64,000 nucleotides of DNA, taken from the NCBI RefSeq assembly GCF_019890615.1, contig NZ_JAINVZ010000007.1:222131-286130 (forward strand), in the 5' to 3' direction. Of this stretch, positions 16,001-23,110 are shown piece by piece. Source of the DNA: Streptantibioticus parmotrematis (GTDB lineage: Bacteria > Actinomycetota > Actinomycetes > Streptomycetales > Streptomycetaceae). The notes beneath the pieces are model-generated. The model was given only the letters and a program-made list of their open reading frames with translations. It was not told where the DNA came from and did not search any database. Numbering within the stretch: the stretch's first letter is position 1; every line of letters begins with the position of its first letter. Both the position numbers and the translations under genes were made by a program.

Positions 16001-16167
16001 AGGTCCAGCGAGCAGGCGAAGAGCGCGTCGCGTTCGCCGTACCGCCGCACGAACAGCGGCCCGTGCTCCCTGGCCAGGTCCATCGTGCGCTGGAGCGGAC
16101 GTGTCCCCAGGCCGTCACGGGTCATGTCGGCCACCGGGATCGCGGTCCGGTCGGCACTGCGCGTCAT
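13009..16167 (-). CDS. Self-sufficient cytochrome P450 / NADPH-P450 reductase fusion (CYP102-like)
   Basis: A 1052-aa bifunctional monooxygenase. The P450 domain (1 to about 465) has the I-helix AGHETTS (265-271), the ExxR motif EALR (324-327) and the heme loop FGTGERACIG with axial Cys406. An FMN-binding flavodoxin domain starts near residue 495 (LHGSNLGSC). The FAD/NADPH reductase part follows (RHYSVSSSP, GTGLAPFRG, then the C-terminal YVCGDATRLAPGV). This is the P450 BM3 architecture, normally a fatty-acid hydroxylase that needs only NADPH and oxygen. The start at 16167 has a GGAGGGAG site; earlier in-frame codons have poor bias. It is divergent from a PAS-LuxR regulator. Confidence 0.93.
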   Translation of the reverse strand: MTRSADRTAIPVADMTRDGLGTRPLQRTMDLAREHGPLFVRRYGERDALFACSLDLVTELADEERFAKAVGPALEHVREFAGDGLFTAYNDEPNWAKAHDILLPAFAMGSLRTYHPTMLRVARRLIASWDAALADGRPVEVAEDMTRMTLDTIGLAGFGYDFGSFGRDEEHPFVAAMVRCLAHTQGLLARRPDDGLDHPAQDAAFRADADYLAGVVDEVIDARRASGETGTDDLLGLMLQAPHRVSGETLDPANIRNQVITFLIAGHETTSGALSFALYHLLKNPAVLRRARDEVDALWGDAADPEPAFEDVGRLTYVRQVLCEALRLWPTAAVFGRTARADTELGGGRLTMRAGDTAFVLTPMLHRDPVWGDNVELFDPDRFAPEREAALPPHAFKPFGTGERACIGRQFALHEAVMLLGLLIHRYRFLDHTGYQLLIRETLTFKPEGFTLELARRTERATASGPADSVSVPDEATALATRVVPGTELTVLHGSNLGSCRELAGQLADLGTELGCEVSVAPLDAYADGTLPRTSPVVIVAASYNGRPTDDAAAFVSWLEGEHAAADGVRYAVLGVGDRNWAATYQRVPTLVDDRLAALGGERLLPRGEADAGGDLAGGVRRFATALRHALLARYGDRDNAGTTGESVSGPPHTVAVLSGGPLDALARRHEVVPMTVVESRELVDMAHPLGRSKRFVRLALPEGVTYRTGDHLAVLPVNDPDGVERAARLLGADPDAVLSVHAHRPSRGALPVDRPLSVRELLTHHLELTAPATAEQIAVLADHNPCPPERLALKERQPGPDSVLDLIERHPALVGALDWPTVLELLPALRPRHYSVSSSPAGSPRHVDLMVSLLRAPHRSGEGTYEGAGSAWLNRVRAGDTVFARVAPCREAFRVRTDVPAIMVAAGTGLAPFRGAVADRVALRAAGSQLPPALLYFGCDHPDVDLLHGDELRAAEETGAVGLRPAFSHAPRDGRRYVQHRVAAEAREVWELLEAGAVVYVCGDATRLAPGVRKAFTQVHAECATDGGDPAAWLDSLVAQGRYVEDVYAAG

Positions 16168-16262
16168 GGGGGCTCCCTCCCTGGGACGGCGTGCTGATGG
16201 GTGACCAGCGATCCGCCGTCCCTTCCACGATGGCGAACACCGGAAGCGGCCAGGACCCGGCG

Positions 16263-16280
16263 ACTGCACGTTCGTGTAGT
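16263..16280. promoter_or_regulatory. Imperfect palindrome between P450 and PAS-LuxR genes
   Basis: ACTGCAC-GTTC-GTGTAGT at 16263-16280 has arms matching at 6 of 7 positions. It lies in the 167-bp divergent gap and is a candidate operator for the adjacent regulator. I did not find a match to the published PimM box here. Confidence 0.35.
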
Positions 16281-16334
16281 GGGCGGACGCCGCCGGGGGC
16301 TGGACAGGACCCGTGCGATGTGGCGGGCGGGCCG

Positions 16335-17033
16335 GTGACCGGGGCGGCGGGCCCGACGGGGGACGACGCGGGCGGGTCGGCGGCGCACTGGCGGCGGGAG
16401 GCGGCCGCCTGGCACAACCGCTTCATCATGCTGCTCGACCGCTCGCCGGTGCCGATCGCGATCGCCGACACCGAGGGCGTGATCTCGGGCGTCAATCCGC
16501 CGTTCGCCGCCTTGTGGGGACTGCGGCCGGGGCAGTTGCGCGAGCGCAGGCTGCTGGACCTGTTCGACCCGCAGGACCACGACCGGCTGCGACGGCTGGC
16601 CGAGGCGCTGCGCACCGGCCGCCGTTCCCGCTACCACCTGCCGGTGCGCTGGCAGGGCACCGGCGGCACGCCCGGCACCGGTCAGCTCACCGTCGAGCCG
16701 GTCGGCGGTGACACGCAGAACGCCCCGGCGCTGCTGGTGACGCTGCGCGAGGAGGAGCCGCCCCGCGCGTTACCCGGTCCGCCGCCCGGCATGGACCTGG
16801 GTGAACGGGAGGCGGAGGTGGTGGCGCTGGTGGCCTCCGGTGCCACGACGGCCGCGATCGCCCGCGAACTGGACCTCACCGTGGACGGCGTCAACTACCA
16901 CCTGGGCAGGCTCTCGCGCAGACTCCAGGCGCCCAACCGGGCCGCCCTGGTCGCCCGCGCCTACGTCCTCGGCCTGCTGGACCCGGCCAGCTGGCCACCC
17001 CGCGCGCGGGCGCACGAGCCGGAACGGGACTGA
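16335..17033 (+). CDS. PAS-LuxR transcriptional regulator (PimM-like)
   Basis: A 232-aa regulator. A PAS domain spans about residues 30-145 (NRFIMLLDRSPVPIAIADTEG onward), and a LuxR-type HTH lies at about 160-220 (LGEREAEVVALVASGATTAAI, then VNYHLGRLSRRLQAPNRAAL). The ending ARAYVLGLLDPASWPP closely resembles PAS-LuxR regulators of polyene clusters such as PimM. I chose GTG 16335 because codons between the ATGs at 16197/16230 and this GTG lack the strong GC third-position bias of the rest. It is divergent from the P450 fusion and probably regulates it. Confidence 0.82.
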   Translation: MTGAAGPTGDDAGGSAAHWRREAAAWHNRFIMLLDRSPVPIAIADTEGVISGVNPPFAALWGLRPGQLRERRLLDLFDPQDHDRLRRLAEALRTGRRSRYHLPVRWQGTGGTPGTGQLTVEPVGGDTQNAPALLVTLREEEPPRALPGPPPGMDLGEREAEVVALVASGATTAAIARELDLTVDGVNYHLGRLSRRLQAPNRAALVARAYVLGLLDPASWPPRARAHEPERD

Positions 17034-17070
17034 GGGGGCGCGGGGGGAAGGGGGCGGCCCCCCGAAAGAC

Positions 17071-17097
17071 GGCGGACGCGTTCCCCACGCGCCCGCC
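17071..17097. terminator. Bidirectional terminator between PAS-LuxR and isochorismatase-like genes
   Basis: GGCGGACGCGT (17071-17081) pairs with ACGCGCCCGCC (17087-17097) with one mismatch and a 5-nt loop, between two converging genes. Confidence 0.6.
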
Positions 17098-17125
17098 GCC
17101 TCCGACACGCGGTCGGCCCGTCCGC

Positions 17126-17680
17126 TCAGCCCAGCAGCGCGATGATCGCGTCCGTGGTGTCCGTCTCGCCGAGGCGGGGGAGGATCTTCTCGACGCTGAC
17201 CCGGTGGGTCTCCGGGTCGAGGTCGGTCACCGCGTCGGTCGCGACGGTGACGTTGTAGCCGTGCTCGTACGCGGAGCGCGCGGTGGACTCCACGCCGATG
17301 CTGGTCGCGATGCCCGCGACGACCACCTGGGTCACCTCGCGCCCGCGCAGCTCCTCGTCGAGGGCGGTGTGGTGGAACGCGCCCCAGGTCTGCTTGGTCA
17401 CGGTGATGTCGTCCGGCTGCTGGTCCAGCTCCGGCACCAGCTCCGCCCAGTCGGCCGGGGGCTGACCGCCGGAGTGCGCGCGCTCGGTGCGGCCGGGGGC
17501 GCCCCCGGTCACGTTGACCAGCACGACCGGCAGCCCGGCCTTGCGGAACGCGGCGGCGAGCCGCGCGCCGTTGCCCACGACCTGCGCGGCGGGCAGCGGC
17601 TGGACCGGGGCGCCGGCGATGCCCTTCTGGAGGTCCACGAGGACGAGCGCGGTACGGGGGTCGAGTCGCGTAGCGGGCAT
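17126..17680 (-). CDS. Isochorismatase-fold hydrolase homologue lacking the catalytic Cys
   Basis: A 184-aa isochorismatase/nicotinamidase-fold protein. The catalytic Asp (D16 in VLVDLQKG) and Lys (K96 in TVTKQTWG) are present. The position of the nucleophilic Cys is Gly129 in GIATSIGVESTAR, where cysteine hydrolases have Cys. The true isochorismatases of siderophore synthesis also lack Cys, so activity on a vinyl-ether substrate remains possible; a non-catalytic role is the alternative. It follows the MarR gene in the same direction, 84 bases on, separated by tandem 15-bp repeats. Confidence 0.87.
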   Translation of the reverse strand: MPATRLDPRTALVLVDLQKGIAGAPVQPLPAAQVVGNGARLAAAFRKAGLPVVLVNVTGGAPGRTERAHSGGQPPADWAELVPELDQQPDDITVTKQTWGAFHHTALDEELRGREVTQVVVAGIATSIGVESTARSAYEHGYNVTVATDAVTDLDPETHRVSVEKILPRLGETDTTDAIIALLG

Positions 17681-17700
17681 GGGTGCCGCCTTCTTTCTTT

Positions 17701-17760
17701 CCTGGGTGGTTCGAGCCTGGGTGGTTCCGGCCCGGGGCGTCCGGGCCCGGGTGGTCCGGG
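17701..17760. repeat. Four tandem 15-bp repeats
   Basis: Four degenerate 15-bp units, the first CCTGGGTGGTTCGAG, fill the space between the MarR stop and the ribosome-binding region of the isochorismatase-like gene. They begin exactly at 17701, 17716, 17731 and 17746. Confidence 0.75.
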
Positions 17761-17764
17761 GGTG

Positions 17765-18193
17765 TCAGGACTGGGCCAGTCGCCTCAGCAGGGCGACGGC
17801 GTCGGCCAGGGCGCGCTGCTGCGCCTCGGTCAGCTCGGTCTCGATGGCCTCGGTCAGCCAGCCGCGCTTGGCGTCCCGCACCGAGGCGACGCACCGGGCG
17901 CCCGCCTCGGTGAGCGACACGACGACCTGACGGCCGTCGCCGGGGTCGGGACGGCGCTCGACCAGCCCTTGTTCCTCCAGCGCGGCGACGGTCAGGCGCA
18001 TCGACTGGGGCCGCACGTGCTCCGCCCGGGCCAGCGCGGCCGTGGTGGCGTCACCCTCCGCGAGGCGGCCCAGCACGATGCGCTGCGAGGGCGTGAGCCC
18101 GCCGTGCGGCGCGGCGGCCCGCATACGCCGGCTGAGCTGCGCGACGACGGTCGCGAGCTCGACGGCGGTGCGTGAGTGATCCGGTCCTGGCAC
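17765..18193 (-). CDS. MarR-family transcriptional regulator
   Basis: A 142-aa winged-helix regulator with helix 1 (AVELATVVAQLSRRMRAAAP), the DNA-recognition region (TTAALARAEHVRPQSMRLTVAALE) and the wing (VERRPDPGDGRQVVVSLTEAG). GTG 18193 was chosen over the ATG at 18229 because a -10 hexamer TACGGT ends 6 bases upstream, implying a leaderless mRNA. It probably controls itself and the following isochorismatase-like gene. It is also divergent from the pyrimidine-catabolism operon, so control of that operon is possible. Confidence 0.88.
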   Translation of the reverse strand: MPGPDHSRTAVELATVVAQLSRRMRAAAPHGGLTPSQRIVLGRLAEGDATTAALARAEHVRPQSMRLTVAALEEQGLVERRPDPGDGRQVVVSLTEAGARCVASVRDAKRGWLTEAIETELTEAQQRALADAVALLRRLAQS

Positions 18194-18199
18194 CCCGGC

Positions 18200-18229
18200 A
18201 CCGTAAGCGATCGACAGGTGGACTGCCAA
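18200..18229 (-). promoter_or_regulatory. Promoter of the MarR gene with overlapping CAAG/CTTG element
   Basis: Read on the minus strand: TTGGCA (18229-18224), an 18-nt spacer, TACGGT (18205-18200), 6 nt, then GTG 18193. CCAAG-TCGGC-CTTGC, a short inverted element, overlaps the -35 and could be the autoregulatory MarR site. Confidence 0.55.
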
Positions 18230-18379
18230 GTCGGCCTTGCAAGCCAGCCTGCCGATCCGGCCGCCATCAGCGCCCTCCGGTGAGGGCGACCGGACGAAAC
18301 GTGATCGTCTTCGTTGAGTAACGACCTACGTATTGCCACAGTGGGTGATGCGCTCTTACCGTCTTTCCCTCGGCGGGTT

Positions 18380-18412
18380 CTACGTGCGTAGACCCCGCTT
18401 GACGTCGCGTCA
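18380..18412 (+). promoter_or_regulatory. Paired palindromes upstream of the pyrimidine-catabolism operon
   Basis: CTACG-TG-CGTAG at 18380-18391 and TGACG-TCG-CGTCA at 18400-18412 are both perfect. They lie directly before the AGAGGAG ribosome binding site of the first gene. They are candidate operators for an unidentified regulator. Confidence 0.45.
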
Positions 18413-18424
18413 GAGGAGCTGGTC

Positions 18425-19267
18425 ATGGCCACAGTCGTACGCGCCGCACTCGTCCAGGCCGCCTGGACCGGTGACACCGAATCGATGATCGCCAAGCACG
18501 AGGAACACGCCCGTGCGGCGGCCGCGCAGGGCGCGAAGATCATCGGATTCCAGGAGGTCTTCAACGCCCCGTACTTCTGCCAGGTGCAGGAGCCGGAGCA
18601 CTACCGCTGGGCCGAGCCGGTCCCGGACGGCCCCACCGTCCAGCGCATGCGGGCGCTGGCCCGGGAGACCGGCATGGTGATCGTCGTCCCGGTCTTCGAG
18701 ATCGAGCAGTCCGGCTTCTACTACAACACCGCCGCCGTCATCGACGCCGACGGCACCGTGCTCGGCACCTACCGCAAGCACCACATCCCGCAGGTCAAGG
18801 GCTTCTGGGAGAAGTACTACTTCAAGCCCGGCAACCTCGGCTGGCCGGTCTTCGACACGGCCGTCGGCAAGGTCGGCGTCTACATCTGCTACGACCGGCA
18901 CTTCCCCGAGGGCTGGCGCGCGCTCGGCCTGGCCGGGGCGCAGATCGTCTACAACCCGTCCGCCACCTCGCGCGGCCTGTCCGCCTACCTGTGGCAGCTG
19001 GAGCAGCCCGCGGCGGCCGTCGCCAACGAGTACTTCGTCGCCGCCATCAACCGCGTCGGCCGGGAGGAGTACGGCGACAACGACTTCTACGGCACCTCCT
19101 ACTTCGTCGACCCGCGCGGGCAGTTCGTCGGGGAGCCGGCCAGCGACACCAAGGAGGAGCTGGTCGTGCGCGACCTCGACCTCGGGCTGATCGACGAGGT
19201 CAGGCAGCAGTGGGCGTTCTACCGGGACCGCCGCCCCGACGCCTACGGCGACCTCGTGGAGCCCTGA
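18425..19267 (+). CDS. Nitrilase-superfamily amidohydrolase, probable beta-ureidopropionase
   Basis: A 280-aa carbon-nitrogen hydrolase. The catalytic triad is visible as E44 (FQEVF), K118 (YRKHHIP) and C155 (ICYDRHFP). The motif HIPQVKGFWEKYYFKPG is typical of N-carbamoyl-beta-alanine amidohydrolases and N-carbamoylputrescine amidases. In this operon with a dihydropyrimidinase the likely reaction is N-carbamoyl-beta-alanine to beta-alanine, CO2 and ammonia. It is the first gene, with a strong AGAGGAG ribosome binding site 6 bases before ATG. Confidence 0.9.
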   Translation: MATVVRAALVQAAWTGDTESMIAKHEEHARAAAAQGAKIIGFQEVFNAPYFCQVQEPEHYRWAEPVPDGPTVQRMRALARETGMVIVVPVFEIEQSGFYYNTAAVIDADGTVLGTYRKHHIPQVKGFWEKYYFKPGNLGWPVFDTAVGKVGVYICYDRHFPEGWRALGLAGAQIVYNPSATSRGLSAYLWQLEQPAAAVANEYFVAAINRVGREEYGDNDFYGTSYFVDPRGQFVGEPASDTKEELVVRDLDLGLIDEVRQQWAFYRDRRPDAYGDLVEP

Positions 19268-19272
19268 TCGTT

Positions 19273-20607
19273 ATGGCAGCCATGACCGACCCCACGCACT
19301 CCGCGCTCCTCGCCCGCCATCGCGCCGTCATGCCGGACTGGCTGGCCACCTACTACCGGGAGCCCCTCGAGATCACCCACGGCGAGGGCCGCCGGGTCTG
19401 GGACGCCGAGGGACGCGAGTACCTCGACTTCTTCGGCGGCATCCTCACCACCATGACCGCGCACGCGCTGCCCGAGGTCACCAAGGCGGTCAGCGAGCAG
19501 GCGGGCCGCATCCTGCACAGCTCGACCCTCTACCTCAGCCGCACCGCCGTCGAACTCGCCGAGCGCATCGCCGCGTTGTCCGGCATCCCCGACGCCCGGG
19601 TCTTCTTCACCACCTCCGGCACCGAGGCCAACGACACGGCGCTGCTGCTCGCCACCACCTTCCGCCGCTCCAACCAGATCGTGGCGCTGCGCAACAGCTA
19701 CCACGGCCGCTCCTTCACCTCGATCGGCATCACCGGCAACTCCTCCTGGTCGCCCACGAGCCTGTCGCCCCTCCAGACCCTGTACGTGCACGGCGGCATC
19801 CGCAGCCGGGGCCCGTTCGCCCACCTGACGGACGCCCAGTTCGTCGCGGCCTGCGTCGAGGACCTGCGCGACGTGCTCGGGCAGGCCAACGGCACCGTCG
19901 CCGCGCTGATCGCCGAACCGGTGCAGGGCGTCGGCGGGTTCACCTCGCCGCCGGACGGGCTGCTCGCCGCGTTCCGCGAGGTGCTGGCCGAACGCGGCAT
20001 CCTGTGGATCACGGACGAGGTGCAGACCGGCTGGGGGCGCACCGGCGACCACTTCTGGGGCTGGCAGGCACACGCGCAGGCCGGCCCGCCGGACATCCTG
20101 ACCTTCGCCAAGGGCATCGGCAACGGCCTGTCCATGGGCGGTGTCGTCGCCCGCGCCGAGGTGATGAACTGCCTGGACGCCAACTCCCTCTCCACCTTCG
20201 GCGGCAGCCCCGTCACCACCGCGGGCGCGCTCGCCAACCTCACCTACCTCGTCGACCACGACCTCCAGGGCAACGCCCGGCGCGTCGGCGGACTGCTGCT
20301 CGCCAGGCTCCAGTCGATCGCCGCGGCCAGCCCGGTCGTGCGCGAGGTGCGCGGGCGCGGGCTGATGATCGGCGTCGAGCTGGTCGAACCCGGCACCGAC
20401 GAGCCGTCGCCCGCGATCGCCACCGCGGTCCTGGAAGCCGCCCGCGAAGGCGGCCTGCTCATCGGCAAGGGCGGCCGCGCGGGCAACGTCCTGCGGATCG
20501 CGCCGCCCCTGACGCTCACCGTCGCCGAGGCCGAACGCGGCGCCGCCGTCCTGCAGAGCGCGCTGAGCGAGGCCCACGCCGCCACCACGGAAGGACAGCG
20601 CGCATGA
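19273..20607 (+). CDS. Class III PLP-dependent aminotransferase
   Basis: A 444-aa fold-type I omega-aminotransferase. FFTTSGTEANDTAL (111-124) binds the PLP phosphate, ITDEVQTGWGRTG (246-258) carries the Asp facing the pyridine nitrogen, and K280 in TFAKGIGNG forms the Schiff base. In context it probably transaminates beta-alanine (or 3-aminoisobutyrate) released by the ureidopropionase to the semialdehyde. It starts 6 bases after the previous stop (ATG 19273; ATG 19282 is an alternative) and its stop overlaps the next start. Confidence 0.9.
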   Translation: MAAMTDPTHSALLARHRAVMPDWLATYYREPLEITHGEGRRVWDAEGREYLDFFGGILTTMTAHALPEVTKAVSEQAGRILHSSTLYLSRTAVELAERIAALSGIPDARVFFTTSGTEANDTALLLATTFRRSNQIVALRNSYHGRSFTSIGITGNSSWSPTSLSPLQTLYVHGGIRSRGPFAHLTDAQFVAACVEDLRDVLGQANGTVAALIAEPVQGVGGFTSPPDGLLAAFREVLAERGILWITDEVQTGWGRTGDHFWGWQAHAQAGPPDILTFAKGIGNGLSMGGVVARAEVMNCLDANSLSTFGGSPVTTAGALANLTYLVDHDLQGNARRVGGLLLARLQSIAAASPVVREVRGRGLMIGVELVEPGTDEPSPAIATAVLEAAREGGLLIGKGGRAGNVLRIAPPLTLTVAEAERGAAVLQSALSEAHAATTEGQRA

Positions 20608-22004
20608 CCAGCACCCTCATCCGCGGCGGCCTGGTCGTCACCGCCGCCGAGGAGACCCACGCCGACGTCCTGGTCGACCACGGCCGCGTCGTCGCCCTGT
20701 TCGCCCGCGACACCGGGACCGACCTCACGCCCAGCGCCGACCGGGTCATCGACGCCACCGGCAAGTACGTCATCCCGGGCGGCGTCGACGCCCACACCCA
20801 CATGGAGATGCCGTTCGGCGGCACCTACGCCTCCGACACCTTCGAGACCGGCACCCGCGCCGCCGCCTGGGGCGGCACCACCACCATCGTGGACTTCGCC
20901 ATCCAGGGCGTCGGCAAGTCGCTGCGCGAAGGACTCGACGCCTGGCACGCCAAGGCCGACGGACGCTGCGCCGTCGACTACGGCTTCCACATGATCCTCG
21001 CGGACGTCAACGACCGCACGCTCAAGGAGATGGACACCCTCGTGGAGGAGGGCGTCACCTCCTTCAAGCTCTTCATGGCCTACCCCGGCGTCTTCTACAG
21101 CGACGACGGCAAGATCCTGCGCGCCATGCAACGCGCCGCCGTCAACGGCGGGTTGATCATGATGCACGCGGAGAACGGCATCGCCATCGACGTCCTCGTC
21201 GAACAGGCGCTGGCCGCCGGAAAGACCGACCCCCGCTACCACGGCGAGGTCCGCAAGGCGCTGCTGGAGGCCGAGGCCACCCACCGCGCCATCCAGCTCT
21301 CCCGGGTCGCCGGTTCCCCGCTGTACGTCGTCCACGTCTCGGCCACCGAGGCGGTCGAGGAGCTGGCCCGCGCCCGCGACCTCGGCCTGAACGTCTTCGG
21401 CGAGACCTGCCCGCAGTACCTGTTCCTGTCCACCGACAACCTCGCCGAGCCCGACTTCGAGGGCGCCAAGTACGTCTGCTCCACGCCGCTGCGCCCGGTC
21501 GAGCACCAGGCGGCGCTGTGGCGGGGCCTGCGCACCAACGACCTGTCCGTGGTCTCCACCGACCACTGCCCGTTCTGCTTCACCGGGCAGAAGGACCTGG
21601 GCCGCGGCGACTTCTCCCGTATCCCCAACGGCCTGCCCGGCGTGGAGAACCGGATGGACCTGCTCCACCAGGCCGTGGTCGACGGCCACATCACCCGCCG
21701 CCGCTGGATCGAGCTGGCCTGCGCCACGCCCGCCCGGATGTTCGGGCTGCACCCGCGCAAGGGCACCATCGCGCCGGGCGCCGACGCCGACATCGTCGTC
21801 TACGACCCGCGCACCGAACAGGTCATCTCCGCCGAGACCCACCACATGAACGTCGACTACTCGGCGTACGAGGGCCGCCGGATCACCGGCCGGGTGGAGA
21901 CCGTCCTGTCGCGCGGTGAACTCGTCATCGAGGGACGGGAGTTCGTCGGCCGCGCGGGCCACGGCCAGTACCAGCCGCGCGGCACCTGTCAGTACCTGCT
22001 CTGA
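20604..22004 (+). CDS. hydA: Dihydropyrimidinase / D-hydantoinase
   Basis: A 466-aa cyclic amidohydrolase. Binuclear metal ligands are visible: H64 and H66 (VDAHTHMEMPFGG), the carboxylated lysine K155 (TSFKLFMAYPG), H188 (MMHAENG), H244 (YVVHVSATEA) and the Asp in STDHCPFC. It opens dihydrouracil or dihydrothymine, or 5-substituted hydantoins, to N-carbamoyl amino acids. The start ATG overlaps the aminotransferase stop (ATGA). This is the hydrolytic middle step of the operon. Confidence 0.94.
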   Translation: MTSTLIRGGLVVTAAEETHADVLVDHGRVVALFARDTGTDLTPSADRVIDATGKYVIPGGVDAHTHMEMPFGGTYASDTFETGTRAAAWGGTTTIVDFAIQGVGKSLREGLDAWHAKADGRCAVDYGFHMILADVNDRTLKEMDTLVEEGVTSFKLFMAYPGVFYSDDGKILRAMQRAAVNGGLIMMHAENGIAIDVLVEQALAAGKTDPRYHGEVRKALLEAEATHRAIQLSRVAGSPLYVVHVSATEAVEELARARDLGLNVFGETCPQYLFLSTDNLAEPDFEGAKYVCSTPLRPVEHQAALWRGLRTNDLSVVSTDHCPFCFTGQKDLGRGDFSRIPNGLPGVENRMDLLHQAVVDGHITRRRWIELACATPARMFGLHPRKGTIAPGADADIVVYDPRTEQVISAETHHMNVDYSAYEGRRITGRVETVLSRGELVIEGREFVGRAGHGQYQPRGTCQYLL

Positions 22005-22013
22005 CCACCGGGT

Positions 22014-22047
22014 CGCCGCCGCCCCGCGTGATCACGGGGTGGCGGCG
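22014..22047 (+). terminator. Intra-operon hairpin after dihydropyrimidinase
   Basis: CGCCGCCGCCCCG (22014-22026) and CGGGGTGGCGGCG (22035-22047) pair at 12 of 13 positions with an 8-nt loop. Transcription of the two downstream genes may be attenuated here, or the hairpin may stabilise the upstream mRNA. Confidence 0.55.
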
Positions 22048-22090
22048 AACGGCCGAACCGCTTTCAGGAATCAGAAAGTAGGGCCGACAG

Positions 22091-23110
22091 ATGGACTTCG
22101 GACTCGTCCTGCAGACCGATCCGCCCGCCTCCGCCGTCGTCGGACTCATGCGCCGCGCCGAACGCAACGGCTTCCGCTACGGCTGGACCTTCGACTCCGC
22201 CGTGCTGTGGCAGGAACCCTTCGTCATCTACAGCCGCATCCTGGAACACACCGACCACCTCGTCGTCGGCCCGATGGTCACCAACCCCGGCACCCGCACC
22301 TGGGAGGTGACCGCCTCCACCTTCGCCACCCTCAACGACATGTACGGCAACCGCACCGTCTGCGGCATCGGCCGCGGCGACTCCGCGATGCGCGTCGCGG
22401 GCCGCAAGCCCAACACCCTCGCACGGCTGGGCGAGGCGATCGGCGTCATCCGGGACCTGGCCGAGGGCCGCCAGGCGGAGGTCGACGGCAACCGGGTGCG
22501 CCTGCCGTGGGTCAGGGACGGCCGACTGCCGGTCTGGATGGCCGCGTACGGGCCCAAAGCCCTCGCGCTCGCCGGGCGCGAGGCGGACGGCTTCATCCTC
22601 CAGCTCGCCGACCCCTTCCTCACCGAGTGGATGGTCAAGGCGGTGCGCTCCGCGGCCGAGGAGGCCGGGCGCGACCCGGGCGAGGTGACGATCTGCGTGG
22701 CCGCGCCCGCGTACGTCACCGACGGGAGCGACGCGGGGCTGGCGCACGCCCGCGAGCAGTGCCGGTGGTTCGGCGGGATGGTCGGCAACCACGTCGCCGA
22801 CCTGGTCGGCCGCTACGGCGAGCACTCCGGCATGGTCCCCGACGAGCTGACCGCGTACGTCAAGGACCGGCAGGGGTACGACTACGCGCACCACGGGCGG
22901 GCGGGCAACCCCGACACCGCGTTCGTGCCGGACGCCGTGGTCGACCGCTTCTGCCTGATCGGCCCGCCCGAGGCACACGTCGAGAAGTTGCGGGCGCTGC
23001 GGGAGCTGGGCGTCGACCAGTTCGCGGTGTACGCCATGCACGACGCCCGCGAGGCGGTCGTCGACGCCTACGGCGAACACGTCATCCCGGCGCTGGGGCA
23101 GGGCAGATGA
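22091..23110 (+). CDS. LLM-class flavin/F420-dependent oxidoreductase (TIGR03842-like)
   Basis: A 339-aa luciferase-like monooxygenase-fold protein with MDFGLVLQTDPPAS at the start, GYRWTFDS-type alpha/beta barrel strands and the GIGRGDSAMR loop. It resembles the family annotated as TIGR03842 F420-dependent oxidoreductase, which I recall near pyrimidine-degradation genes. No PydA/PreA-type dihydropyrimidine dehydrogenase is in the operon, so this enzyme is the candidate for the uracil/dihydrouracil redox step. That role is inferred, and the alternative is oxidation of a side substrate. The start is preceded by AGAAAGTAGGG-type purines. The stop overlaps the permease start. Confidence 0.82.
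   Translation: MDFGLVLQTDPPASAVVGLMRRAERNGFRYGWTFDSAVLWQEPFVIYSRILEHTDHLVVGPMVTNPGTRTWEVTASTFATLNDMYGNRTVCGIGRGDSAMRVAGRKPNTLARLGEAIGVIRDLAEGRQAEVDGNRVRLPWVRDGRLPVWMAAYGPKALALAGREADGFILQLADPFLTEWMVKAVRSAAEEAGRDPGEVTICVAAPAYVTDGSDAGLAHAREQCRWFGGMVGNHVADLVGRYGEHSGMVPDELTAYVKDRQGYDYAHHGRAGNPDTAFVPDAVVDRFCLIGPPEAHVEKLRALRELGVDQFAVYAMHDAREAVVDAYGEHVIPALGQGR

Noticed and set aside
16197..16334. Upstream ATG starts (16197, 16230) of the PAS-LuxR gene
   Set aside because: Codons before GTG 16335 lack the GC third-position bias and give no recognised domain extension.
20244..21962. Long minus-strand frames opposite the aminotransferase and dihydropyrimidinase genes
   Set aside because: They mirror the codon structure of the real genes, and their translations are low-complexity without known motifs.
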